DNA of 8,267 nt from Bacillota bacterium (GTDB taxonomy: Bacteria > Bacillota_B > Desulfitobacteriia > Desulfitobacteriales > Desulfitobacteriaceae): positions 1 through 8,267 of the forward strand of contig JAJYAS010000122.1 of assembly GCA_021779415.1 (NCBI GenBank), read 5' to 3'. Made by a program: the position numbers and the translations under genes. The notes under the pieces are model-generated. The model searched no databases and was not told the DNA's origin. It worked only from the letters and a program-made list of their open reading frames with translations. The stretch's first letter is position 1, and every line of letters starts with the position of its first letter. Positions 1 to 5,062 of the stretch are shown here, in pieces.

Positions 1-654
1 AAAGACTTTCATCGCTTGGCTGAAGCGGGGAAAACTACCAGCTTTATAGCCTTAGGGGGTCGAGTGATTGGACTTATCGCCCTGGCAGATGTGGTTAAAG
101 AGAGTACCAAAGAGGCCATTGATCGATTGCATAAGTTAGGGCTAAAAACCTTCATGATCACAGGGGACAATAAAAAAGTCGCTCAGATGGTGGGAGAGCA
201 GGTCGGAATTGATGAGGTGATGGCTGAAGTCTTACCACAGGATAAGATAAATATTATTAAAAAGTATCAAGAGCAAGGCTTTAAAGTCTCAATGGTTGGG
301 GATGGAATTAATGACGCACCAGCTTTAGCCCAATCTGATGTTGGAATTGCCATTGGTTCAGGAACTGATGTGGCTAAGGAAACTGGAGACGTTGTTTTAG
401 TTCGCAATGACCTTATGGATGTTGAGCGAGCAATACGCTTAGGGAAAAAGACGCTTGCTAAAATAAAACAAAACCTATTCTGGGCTTTGATTTATAATAC
501 GATCGGTATCCCGATTGCAGCCGGAATCCTGTATCCTCTTACTGGGCAACTTTTACCTCCTGAGTGGGCAGGACTAGCCATGGCCTTCTCGTCTGTATCC
601 GTAGTGACAAGTTCGCTCCTGTTGAGAAGATATGACAAAAAGTTGGTGGATTAG
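1..654 (+). CDS. copA: Copper-translocating P1B-type ATPase, C-terminal part (5' truncated by window)
   Basis: This is the C-terminal 217 residues of a heavy-metal P-type ATPase that exports Cu(+) across the cytoplasmic membrane at the cost of ATP. The frame is open from base 1, so the true start lies outside the window. Visible family motifs are TGDN (residues 54-57 of the fragment) and the hinge motif GDGINDAP (100-107) of the HAD/phosphorylation domain. These are followed by the last two membrane helices with the Cu(+)-ATPase signatures YN (in IYNTIGIPIAAG) and MAFSSVSVV. These intramembrane residues are the ones known to bind Cu(+) in the CopA (IB-1) subgroup, so copper or silver is the likely substrate. 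The DKTGT phosphorylation site and N-terminal metal-binding domains are upstream and not seen. A copZ chaperone gene follows 123 bp downstream on the same strand, which supports a copper role. Confidence 0.93.
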   Translation, partial: KDFHRLAEAGKTTSFIALGGRVIGLIALADVVKESTKEAIDRLHKLGLKTFMITGDNKKVAQMVGEQVGIDEVMAEVLPQDKINIIKKYQEQGFKVSMVGDGINDAPALAQSDVGIAIGSGTDVAKETGDVVLVRNDLMDVERAIRLGKKTLAKIKQNLFWALIYNTIGIPIAAGILYPLTGQLLPPEWAGLAMAFSSVSVVTSSLLLRRYDKKLVD

Positions 655-777
655 ACCGTTGTCGTGTTGCTCCAAGTAGTATATGTATAATTTGTTTAGT
701 TTTCTCTGAGGTTGCAACATGCTCCTTGAGAGGAAGGATATATAAAATTAATTACTATTGATGAAGGGGGTGAGAAC

Positions 778-978
778 ATGAGCCAAACTATATTGAAAAT
801 TGAGGGCATGACTTGTAACCATTGCAAGATGAGAACCGAAAAAGCATTGCAAGGAGTAAGTGGCGTTGAAAGCGTTAAAGTCGATCTTGCTGCCAAAGAA
901 GCTGTTGTAATGGGAGATGCTGAGCGCGCAAATCTCGTCAAAGCGGTCACAGATGCAGGTTATACAGTGGTGGAATAA
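778..978 (+). CDS. copZ: Copper chaperone CopZ (heavy-metal-associated domain protein)
   Basis: A 66-residue single-domain HMA protein. The metal-binding motif GMTCNHC lies at residues 10-16, with C13 and C16 as the Cu(+) ligands. The rest matches the usual beta-alpha-beta-beta-alpha-beta fold pattern, ending in AGYTVVE. Its known role is to carry Cu(+) in the cytoplasm and hand it to CopA, encoded just upstream. The ATG is preceded by a strong GGGGGTGA Shine-Dalgarno stretch ending about 5 nt before it. The 123-bp gap after copA contains a TATAAT hexamer (686-691) without a convincing -35, so copZ may be cotranscribed with copA, have its own promoter, or both. No CsoR- or CopY-type operator was recognised in the gap. 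Confidence 0.93.
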   Translation: MSQTILKIEGMTCNHCKMRTEKALQGVSGVESVKVDLAAKEAVVMGDAERANLVKAVTDAGYTVVE

Positions 979-987
979 GTATTTAAC

Positions 988-1015
988 AAAAAGAACCGTT
1001 CAAACGGTTCTTTTT
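988..1015 (+). terminator. Rho-independent terminator after copZ
   Basis: A near-perfect stem begins 9 nt after the copZ stop. AAAAAGAACCGTT (988-1000) pairs with AACGGTTCTTTTT (1003-1015). The core is GAACCG/CGGTTC with a small loop, an A-tract on the left and a T-tract on the right, so it could act in both directions. Confidence 0.88.
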
Positions 1016-1084
1016 GTGTTGACGGGCAGTTCTCGGCAGAATGAATATGTCGTCTTTGGATAAACTATCCCTGAGGTGATGAGC

Positions 1085-1282
1085 TTGCCCAGAAATGATG
1101 GTAATAAAGATAAGCGTGAAGAGTTAAAAAAACTTGAGTTAACAATTCGTAATATCCACAAAAATGAAGAATTTTTAGCGGAAAATGCTGAGGAACTTAC
1201 TCCGCATCAACTTAAGGATGTCAAAGCACATTTGGCATCCAAGAAGAAACACCTTGAAGAAACAGAGGGTACTATTAAATAG
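1085..1282 (+). CDS. Small charged protein, probably Tlp-like small acid-soluble spore protein
   Basis: A 65-residue, highly charged, helix-rich protein (many K and E, no Cys, no membrane segment). The frame can open at GTG 1076 or ATG 1079, but GAGGTG (1073-1078) then sits on or directly against the start. TTG at 1085 has that ribosome binding site at a 6-nt spacing, so it is chosen; the protein then begins MPRNDGNKDKREELKK. The layout is a short polar N-terminus followed by two helices around AEELTPHQLKD. It resembles the Tlp family of spore core proteins, which have a similar length and start like MxxPDDRxDN. The resemblance is from memory and partial: the typical DDR motif is replaced by NDGNKDK. 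A generic coiled-coil hypothetical protein is the alternative. It stands alone between two terminators, and another spore protein gene lies about 0.8 kb away. Confidence 0.6.
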   Translation: MPRNDGNKDKREELKKLELTIRNIHKNEEFLAENAEELTPHQLKDVKAHLASKKKHLEETEGTIK

Positions 1283-1303
1283 GAGCGAAACGCTCCTATT
1301 TTC
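1278..1303 (+). terminator. Terminator overlapping the stop codon of the Tlp-like gene
   Basis: AATAGGAGCG (1278-1287) pairs perfectly with CGCTCCTATT (1291-1300) across an AAA loop, and TTC follows. The TAG stop of the upstream gene lies inside the left arm. The T-tract is short, so strength is uncertain. Confidence 0.75.
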
Positions 1304-1318
1304 ATATTCTTCCGCTAT

Positions 1319-1346
1319 TTGTATACTTAAGCTAATATGATAAAAT
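1319..1346 (+). promoter_or_regulatory. Possible sigma-A promoter for the FUSC-family gene
   Basis: TTGTAT (1319-1324) and TAAAAT (1341-1346) are separated by 16 bp. The -10 has 5 of 6 consensus bases and the -35 only 3 of 6. The predicted transcript start, near 1353, would leave a leader of about 65 nt that contains the inverted repeats at 1362-1387. Confidence 0.35.
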
Positions 1347-1361
1347 GGCTTGCGGACTGAT

Positions 1362-1387
1362 GAAAACAATACTTGTTTTCGGAAAAC
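1362..1387. repeat. Alternating inverted hexamer repeat in the FUSC gene leader
   Basis: GAAAAC occurs at 1362-1367 and 1382-1387, with its complement GTTTTC at 1375-1380 between them. The first two copies form an 8-bp perfect inverted repeat, GAAAACAAtacTTGTTTTC. The second and third copies form a 6-bp inverted repeat with a 1-nt spacer. It lies between the predicted promoter and the FUSC ribosome binding site, so it may be an operator or an RNA hairpin. Confidence 0.55.
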
Positions 1388-1419
1388 CTCTAGATTTTAT
1401 GTGTAAGCGAGGAGAGCAG

Positions 1420-1920
1420 ATGGTCGGTTGGAGAATTATCAAGACAGGACTTGCGGTTGCCTTATGTCTGTGGATTGCTCAATTACTAAACTTTGAATAT
1501 CCGTTTTACAGTGCTATTGCCAGTGTCATCGCCATGCAAGCCACGATAGAGGGTTCCTTGAAGGCTGGAATTCATCGCATGCAGGGAACGATCGTAGGTG
1601 CCATAACGGGCTATGCCTTTGCGCTCGTCGCAGTACATAATCCATGGTGGACAGGTCTGGGTCTCATTGCAACTATGATGATTCTCAAGTATATGAAATG
1701 GCCTGAAGCAATGAGTATAGCAAGCATTGTTTTTATCGCTATTACCGTGAATCTAACTGGAAAGCCTCTTGATTATGCAGTTAATCGCATCATTGATACG
1801 GCCTTAGGGATTGTTGTGGCCTATTTGGTGAATCGTTGGGTTGTTCCTCCATTTCAGGTGCTTCTGGATTCAGAAGAAAAGCTAGAAGAGGAAAAGGGCA
1901 AGGTTATGGGTGATGAATAA
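1420..1920 (+). CDS. Short FUSC-like / aromatic acid exporter family (ArAE_1-type) membrane protein
   Basis: A 166-residue integral membrane protein with about six hydrophobic segments (roughly residues 8-24, 28-42, 55-72, 76-91, 96-112 and 125-140) and an acidic, Glu/Lys-rich tail. The segments HRMQGTIVGAITGY and NRIIDTALGIVVAYLVNR are typical of the membrane half of FUSC/ArAE-type proteins, a family linked to efflux of aromatic acids. The substrate here is unknown. ATG 1420 is chosen because GGAGAG at 1411-1416 lies just upstream. The longer frame from ATG 1345 would add 25 residues without a clear binding site. Related Gram-positive proteins often run to about 300 residues with a cytoplasmic C-terminal domain; this one stops right after the membrane part. 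The frame ends cleanly with no sign of a frameshift. Confidence 0.8.
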   Translation: MVGWRIIKTGLAVALCLWIAQLLNFEYPFYSAIASVIAMQATIEGSLKAGIHRMQGTIVGAITGYAFALVAVHNPWWTGLGLIATMMILKYMKWPEAMSIASIVFIAITVNLTGKPLDYAVNRIIDTALGIVVAYLVNRWVVPPFQVLLDSEEKLEEEKGKVMGDE

Positions 1921-1958
1921 ACCTTTAATTATAAGACACTATATTAAAACAATATTAT

Positions 1959-1984
1959 AAGAGGGATACTTGCGTATCCCTCTT
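1959..1984. terminator. Terminator hairpin between convergent FUSC and spore-protein genes
   Basis: AAGAGGGATAC (1959-1969) and GTATCCCTCTT (1974-1984) form an 11-bp perfect stem with a TTGC loop. It sits between converging genes and probably serves both. The T-rich tail is imperfect on either side. A second, weaker inverted repeat, GTTACCC (1997-2003) with GGGTAAC (2017-2023), lies next to the spore gene stop. Confidence 0.7.
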
Positions 1985-2024
1985 ACTTGAAATCCCGTTA
2001 CCCTTTTTACAACTTGGGGTAACG

Positions 2025-2231
2025 TTAGATGCGGGTTCCACCCTTGAGATGTTCCTCTGCGAATTGAATCATGCGTTTGGTCATTTGACCGCCAACAGAT
2101 CCATTTTCACGACTTGTGCGATCGCCTCCAAGTTGAAGGCCCATTTCATTTGCTACTTCATACTTAAATTGGTCCAATTGTTGTGAAGCTCCTTGAGCTG
2201 CGGGTGTATTAGTGTTTCTTTCTCCTGCCAT
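2025..2231 (-). CDS. Alpha/beta-type small acid-soluble spore protein
   Basis: A 68-residue protein with both hallmark blocks of the alpha/beta SASP family. The first is LDQFKYEVANEMGL (residues 19-32), which includes the site where the germination protease cuts (after E25 in KYEVA). The second is GGQMTKRMIQFAEEHLKGG (47-65). GDRTSRENGSVGG lies between them. Such proteins coat and protect DNA in the dormant forespore and are degraded to amino acids at germination. The start is supported by a strong AAAGGAGGGC (2239-2248, minus strand) 7 nt before the ATG. A sigma-G-like promoter lies upstream. The gene marks the organism as an endospore former. It stands as a single-gene unit, as these genes usually do. 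Confidence 0.96.
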   Translation of the reverse strand: MAGERNTNTPAAQGASQQLDQFKYEVANEMGLQLGGDRTSRENGSVGGQMTKRMIQFAEEHLKGGTRI

Positions 2232-2277
2232 GATAGGTGCCCTCCTTTAAAATTGTGTTTGTGTACTGGAACATTCT

Positions 2278-2306
2278 TATTATGTGTGTTAACGATTTTC
2301 TTACTC
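2278..2306 (-). promoter_or_regulatory. Candidate sigma-G (forespore) promoter for the spore protein gene
   Basis: On the minus strand GAGTA (2302-2306) and CATAATA (2278-2284) are separated by 17 bp. The known sigma-G consensus is roughly GNATA, 17-18 bp, CATNNTA: the -10 matches fully and the -35 at 4 of 5 positions. Forespore-specific expression is expected for this gene family. Confidence 0.6.
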
Positions 2307-2399
2307 AGGTAATTATTGCTACAACATAGAGTGCTTTCCTTTTCTGGATGACTAGAGGTTAAGGACAAAAATCTGCTTTAACATCAGTATGAATGAAGG

Positions 2400-2428
2400 T
2401 TGATTTTACCAGGCTCAAGGGATAAAAT
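2400..2428 (+). promoter_or_regulatory. Sigma-A-like promoter for the hemolysin III family gene
   Basis: TTGATT (2400-2405) and TAAAAT (2423-2428) have an ideal 17-bp spacer. The -35 matches 4 of 6 and the -10 5 of 6 positions. The expected transcript start, about 2435, falls on the first ATG of the downstream frame, which argues for an internal translation start. Confidence 0.55.
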
Positions 2429-2482
2429 AAGTTTATGTTTAATAAGGGTACGTTTAAGAGATTAATAGGAGGCTTCAGGAAC

Positions 2483-3127
2483 TTGAAGATGAAGGAACCG
2501 GTTAATACTTTGACTCATTTTGTACCGTTTGTGGCAGCGATTGTGGGGTTGGTATTTCTTATTCTTATGAGTAAAAACGATATTTCCAAACTTATTACCA
2601 TGACAATCTATGGGCTTAGTATGATCGCTCTTTATGGGGCAAGCTCAGTCTATCATTGGGTTCGGACCACACCTCAGAAAGAACTTATCCTTAAAAAGGT
2701 TGATCATATTGCTATCTACTTTTTAATTGCGGGTTCCTATACCCCAGTTTTTTACTATGGACTAGATGGGGCATGGCGCTGGACGATGCTTATTGCTGTT
2801 TGGACCTTAGCCATCATAGGAATGGCGTTGAAGCTGTGGTTTATTCATGCTCCACGTTATGTATCGTCCGCTTTTTATGTCTCCCTTGGCTGGATTGCGT
2901 TAGTCCCGTTCTTACAACTTATTAAACATTTACAAATGGGAGCGATTATTCTCATGGCTGTAGGTGGCGTAGTATATACAATAGGCGCCATTATTTACGC
3001 TACCAAAATCTTTGATTTTTTCCCGAAACGCTTTGGATTTCATGAAATATTCCATTTGTTTATTGCGGCGGGAAGTATTGTGCATTTCATTATGATACTA
3101 ATTTATATTGTACCCATGAAAGGATAG
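2483..3127 (+). CDS. Hemolysin III / PAQR (YqfA-type) family membrane protein
   Basis: A seven-helix membrane protein of the hemolysin III/PAQR superfamily, 214 residues from TTG 2483, which is the usual family length. Family signatures are SSVYH (S54, H58), DHIAIYFLIAGSYTP (D74), and HEIFHLFIAAGSIVH near the end (H187, H191). These Ser, Asp and His residues form the zinc site in characterised PAQR proteins, so a metal-dependent membrane hydrolase-like activity is possible. The biological role in bacteria is unclear and 'hemolysin' should not be taken literally. The start is ambiguous: ATG 2435 gives 230 residues but coincides with the predicted transcript start. TAGGAGG (2466-2472) lies 10 nt before TTG 2483 and 16 nt before ATG 2489. 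TTG 2483 is preferred. Confidence 0.88.
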   Translation: MKMKEPVNTLTHFVPFVAAIVGLVFLILMSKNDISKLITMTIYGLSMIALYGASSVYHWVRTTPQKELILKKVDHIAIYFLIAGSYTPVFYYGLDGAWRWTMLIAVWTLAIIGMALKLWFIHAPRYVSSAFYVSLGWIALVPFLQLIKHLQMGAIILMAVGGVVYTIGAIIYATKIFDFFPKRFGFHEIFHLFIAAGSIVHFIMILIYIVPMKG

Positions 3128-3160
3128 ACTGTTAAACTACAATAGCTTACATGAGAAATT

Positions 3161-3189
3161 AGAGGAGTGGCATATACTGCCACTCCTCT
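3161..3189. terminator. Bidirectional terminator between hemolysin III gene and ybjN-like gene
   Basis: AGAGGAGTGGCA (3161-3172) pairs with TGCCACTCCTCT (3178-3189), a 12-bp perfect stem with a TATAC loop, followed by TTTATT on the plus strand. The minus-strand gene stops at 3190-3192, directly beside the stem, so the hairpin probably ends both converging transcripts. Confidence 0.85.
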
Positions 3190-3648
3190 TTATTGATCTT
3201 CTTCTGAACAAAAAGCTGCGGCTTCTTCTGCGCTGCAGTTGCCGTAAACGAGTCTCATTAACCCAGGATAATACGTATCAAATCCTAGGACACCGTTCCA
3301 AACGATATTAAGAACCTGGTCTTTAGAGGGTTCCGCATCAGCTAGATCAAGGAATGTGCGATACCTAATTTCACCATTATCCATATCCATTTCAAAGTTG
3401 CCGTTAGCGAGTTCATAGTTTACTCGGCTCATGAAATCACATACTTCTAGACGTTTGGAGTGGGGGATCTTTTGATTAATATGCGTGTTGCAAAGTAAGG
3501 ATTCTTGCTCTTCATCAACAAGGAGGAAAGAACGGAAATTCGTGTTAACGCCACGAACCTCAAGTTTAATGATTTCATTCTTATTGTCAAAATCAAATTC
3601 CCAGCCGTTTTGTTTTAGAATTTCATAGAGCACTCGAAACAAAGACAT
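3190..3648 (-). CDS. YbjN domain-containing protein
   Basis: A 152-residue soluble, acidic protein with no signal peptide or membrane segment. Its layout fits the YbjN family, whose fold resembles type III secretion chaperones. The clues are an N-terminal helix, beta strands with an FLLVDEEQESLL core, then ICDFMxRxNY-like text (VCDFMSRVNYELANGNFEMDM), DNGEIRYRTFLDL, and a final helix around YPGLMRLVYGNCSAEEA. The biochemical function of the family is not established; in enterobacteria YbjN has been connected with stress and motility regulation. The minus-strand AAGGGAGGGTG (about 3658-3668) lies about 10 nt before the ATG and supports this start. It is divergent from the Cache-HAMP-HTH regulator, with 173 bp between them. 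Low-complexity acidic residues end the protein (SEEDQ). Confidence 0.75.
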   Translation of the reverse strand: MSLFRVLYEILKQNGWEFDFDNKNEIIKLEVRGVNTNFRSFLLVDEEQESLLCNTHINQKIPHSKRLEVCDFMSRVNYELANGNFEMDMDNGEIRYRTFLDLADAEPSKDQVLNIVWNGVLGFDTYYPGLMRLVYGNCSAEEAAAFCSEEDQ

Positions 3649-3680
3649 GTATTTAGCACCCTCCCTTATCTAGCCTCTTT

Positions 3681-3709
3681 CTTACAGAATTCCACGCGGA
3701 GTCTGTCAA
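3681..3709 (-). promoter_or_regulatory. Sigma-A promoter for the ybjN-like gene
   Basis: On the minus strand a perfect TTGACA (3704-3709) is followed after 17 bp by TGTAAG (3681-3686), a 4-of-6 match to TATAAT. The leader would be about 25 nt, which is typical and leaves room for the ribosome binding site. Confidence 0.6.
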
Positions 3710-3768
3710 ATCCTTCTAGGAAAGAATGGGATTTTAAAAATATACTTTTCTGAAAATAGCAGGTTATT

Positions 3769-3774
3769 TATAAT
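3769..3774 (+). promoter_or_regulatory. -10 element (TATAAT) likely for the Cache-HAMP-HTH regulator gene
   Basis: A perfect TATAAT lies 47 bp before the regulator start. No good -35 is found at 16-18 bp upstream (the 17-bp position reads TTTTCT). A small inverted repeat, TTTTCTGAAAA (3746-3756), occupies that place. This arrangement would suit an activated or autoregulated promoter, but that is inference. Confidence 0.4.
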
Positions 3775-3821
3775 CTATCGCGAATTAAATAGAGATAAGG
3801 TAACTCAAAGGAGGGCTTTTG

Positions 3822-5006
3822 TTGAGTTCACTTAAACATCAAATTCTTTTGTTGATGATTGGTTCGCTGGTGGTTTTAGCAGCGGTTTTTATTTTTGTAT
3901 TCGGATGGTATATGCGCATACGGGCGGTGGATGCAGCCATCGTTAAAGCAAAAACGGATTTAGGAACTTGTATGGAAATCATTCAACTCAGCGCTCCAGG
4001 TCCTTGGCATGTAGAAGAGGGAACACTTTACAAAGGGCAAACTCAAATTTCAAATCGCACGGAACTTGTGGATCATTTAGCTGAATTAACGGGCGATACA
4101 GTGACTCTATTTCTGGGAGATACCCGCGTTGCCACCACTGTACGCAGTGAAGATGGAGAACGGGCGATCGGAACAAAGGTATCGGATCTAGTTGCCCTGA
4201 CCGTCTTAAAGAATGGTCAGATTTACCTTGGTGAAGCGAATGTAGTAGGACAACTTTTCCAAACGGCCTATGAGCCAATTCGTAATGCACAGGGGGATAT
4301 AATAGGGATTTTTTACGTTGGAATTTCAAAAAGTTATGCGCAGTTGTTCATTGTTAATTCGTTAATCCGTATGTCTTTGCTAGGCTTAGGACTGACTCTG
4401 ATCGTTATTTTATTGACTTGGTTTTTTATCCAGAAAGTCATCATCCGCCCACTCCATGATATTACGCTAGGAACGCGTGATGTCGCAACTGGCCATAGGA
4501 CTGAAAAAGTCAATGTTACCGGGCCTAAAGAAATTGGAGATTTGGCGGTTGCTTTTAACCAAATGGTTGAGCGACTAGGGAATATAGCTGACGAAATGAG
4601 CAAAGCGACTGCGCCAAGAGAGCAAAAAGAGAACTGCGGATTTCTTGTTGATGAACAGATTGTTGAGGAAAACGAAATTTTGAGCAAGAGTAGTCTGATG
4701 AAATCCTCGAATGCTGGAAATGATAGTTCGAGTAATATTTACTACACTGGAGGACATGTCTTGCCGAAAGGGCTGAATCAGCTTACCTTAAAGCAAATCA
4801 TCTCCTTTTTGCGCGAGACAGACATTCCTGTTTCGGCTGAAAATGTCGCTGAAGGAGTAAATCTTACTAGGGTGACAGTTCGTAGATATTTAGATTTCCT
4901 GGAGCAAACTGGAGTTTTGACAACAGAGTTAAAATACGGAACAGTAGGGAGGCCAGTAAAACTATTTCAGTCAGTAAACGATCTAAGTGTCAATAAAATG
5001 GGCTAA
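3822..5006 (+). CDS. Membrane one-component regulator: Cache sensor - TM - HAMP - CitB/DcuR-type winged helix
   Basis: A 394-residue protein. TTG 3822 is chosen because GGAGG (3810-3814) lies 7 nt before it; TTG 3819, one codon earlier, is the alternative. Domains in order: TM helix 1 (about 7-31); an extracytoplasmic single Cache domain (about 32-178) with VTLFLGDTRVATTV, LGEANVVGQLFQTAYEPI and GDIIGIFYVGISKS, typical of sCache_3-type ligand sensors; TM helix 2 (about 183-208); HAMP (about 209-259) with RPLHDI and EIGDLAVAFNQM; a polar Ser/Asn/Glu-rich linker (about 260-312); and a C-terminal DNA-binding domain (about 313-384). The last contains LPKGLNQLTL, the helix-turn-helix VAEGVNLTRVTVRRYLDFL (342-360) and YGTVGRPV, text characteristic of the C-terminal domain of CitB/DcuR response regulators. 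No HisKA, HATPase, receiver, GGDEF or methyl-accepting region is present. It lies upstream of and parallel to the formate dehydrogenase gene, which it may control. Ligand and target are unknown. Confidence 0.85.
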   Translation: MSSLKHQILLLMIGSLVVLAAVFIFVFGWYMRIRAVDAAIVKAKTDLGTCMEIIQLSAPGPWHVEEGTLYKGQTQISNRTELVDHLAELTGDTVTLFLGDTRVATTVRSEDGERAIGTKVSDLVALTVLKNGQIYLGEANVVGQLFQTAYEPIRNAQGDIIGIFYVGISKSYAQLFIVNSLIRMSLLGLGLTLIVILLTWFFIQKVIIRPLHDITLGTRDVATGHRTEKVNVTGPKEIGDLAVAFNQMVERLGNIADEMSKATAPREQKENCGFLVDEQIVEENEILSKSSLMKSSNAGNDSSSNIYYTGGHVLPKGLNQLTLKQIISFLRETDIPVSAENVAEGVNLTRVTVRRYLDFLEQTGVLTTELKYGTVGRPVKLFQSVNDLSVNKMG

Positions 5007-5014
5007 TATGTTGC

Positions 5015-5062
5015 TATACATAAGTAAAAACCTCCCATATAGGAGGTTTTTACTTATGTATA
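5015..5062. terminator. Long perfect hairpin terminator between regulator and formate dehydrogenase
   Basis: A 21-bp perfect inverted repeat (5015-5035 with 5042-5062) has a 6-nt loop. The inner part is AAAAACCTCC / GGAGGTTTTT, a classic terminator core with A- and T-tracts, so it may act in both directions. The extra outer 11 bp of pairing (TATACATAAGT and its complement) is longer than termination needs. Confidence 0.8.

Noticed and set aside
16..18. TTG as start of the copper ATPase gene
   Set aside because: The frame is open from base 1 with no ribosome binding site before the TTG, and the protein lacks all upstream P-type ATPase domains; it is the tail of a longer gene.
655..777. CsoR or CopY copper operator in the copA-copZ gap
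   Set aside because: Neither the G-rich CsoR-type palindrome nor TACANNTGTA is present.
1016..1084. Sigma-A promoter TTGACG (1019-1024), or a sigma-F/G promoter, for the Tlp-like gene
   Set aside because: The -35 hexamer TTGACG is good, but no acceptable -10 lies 16-18 bp downstream; the sporulation-type matches are also too poor to report as a feature.
2153..2368. Minus-strand frame overlapping the spore protein gene and its promoter
   Set aside because: It overlaps the certain SASP gene in another frame and spans its promoter and ribosome binding site; no recognisable protein.
4585..4755. Histidine kinase (HisKA) or methyl-accepting segment after the HAMP domain
   Set aside because: No H-box, no ATP-binding motifs and no heptad-rich signalling coil are visible; the segment is short, polar and followed by a winged helix.
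3988..4757. Minus-strand open frames opposite the Cache-HAMP regulator
   Set aside because: They lie wholly inside the recognised plus-strand gene and have compositions typical of antisense translation.
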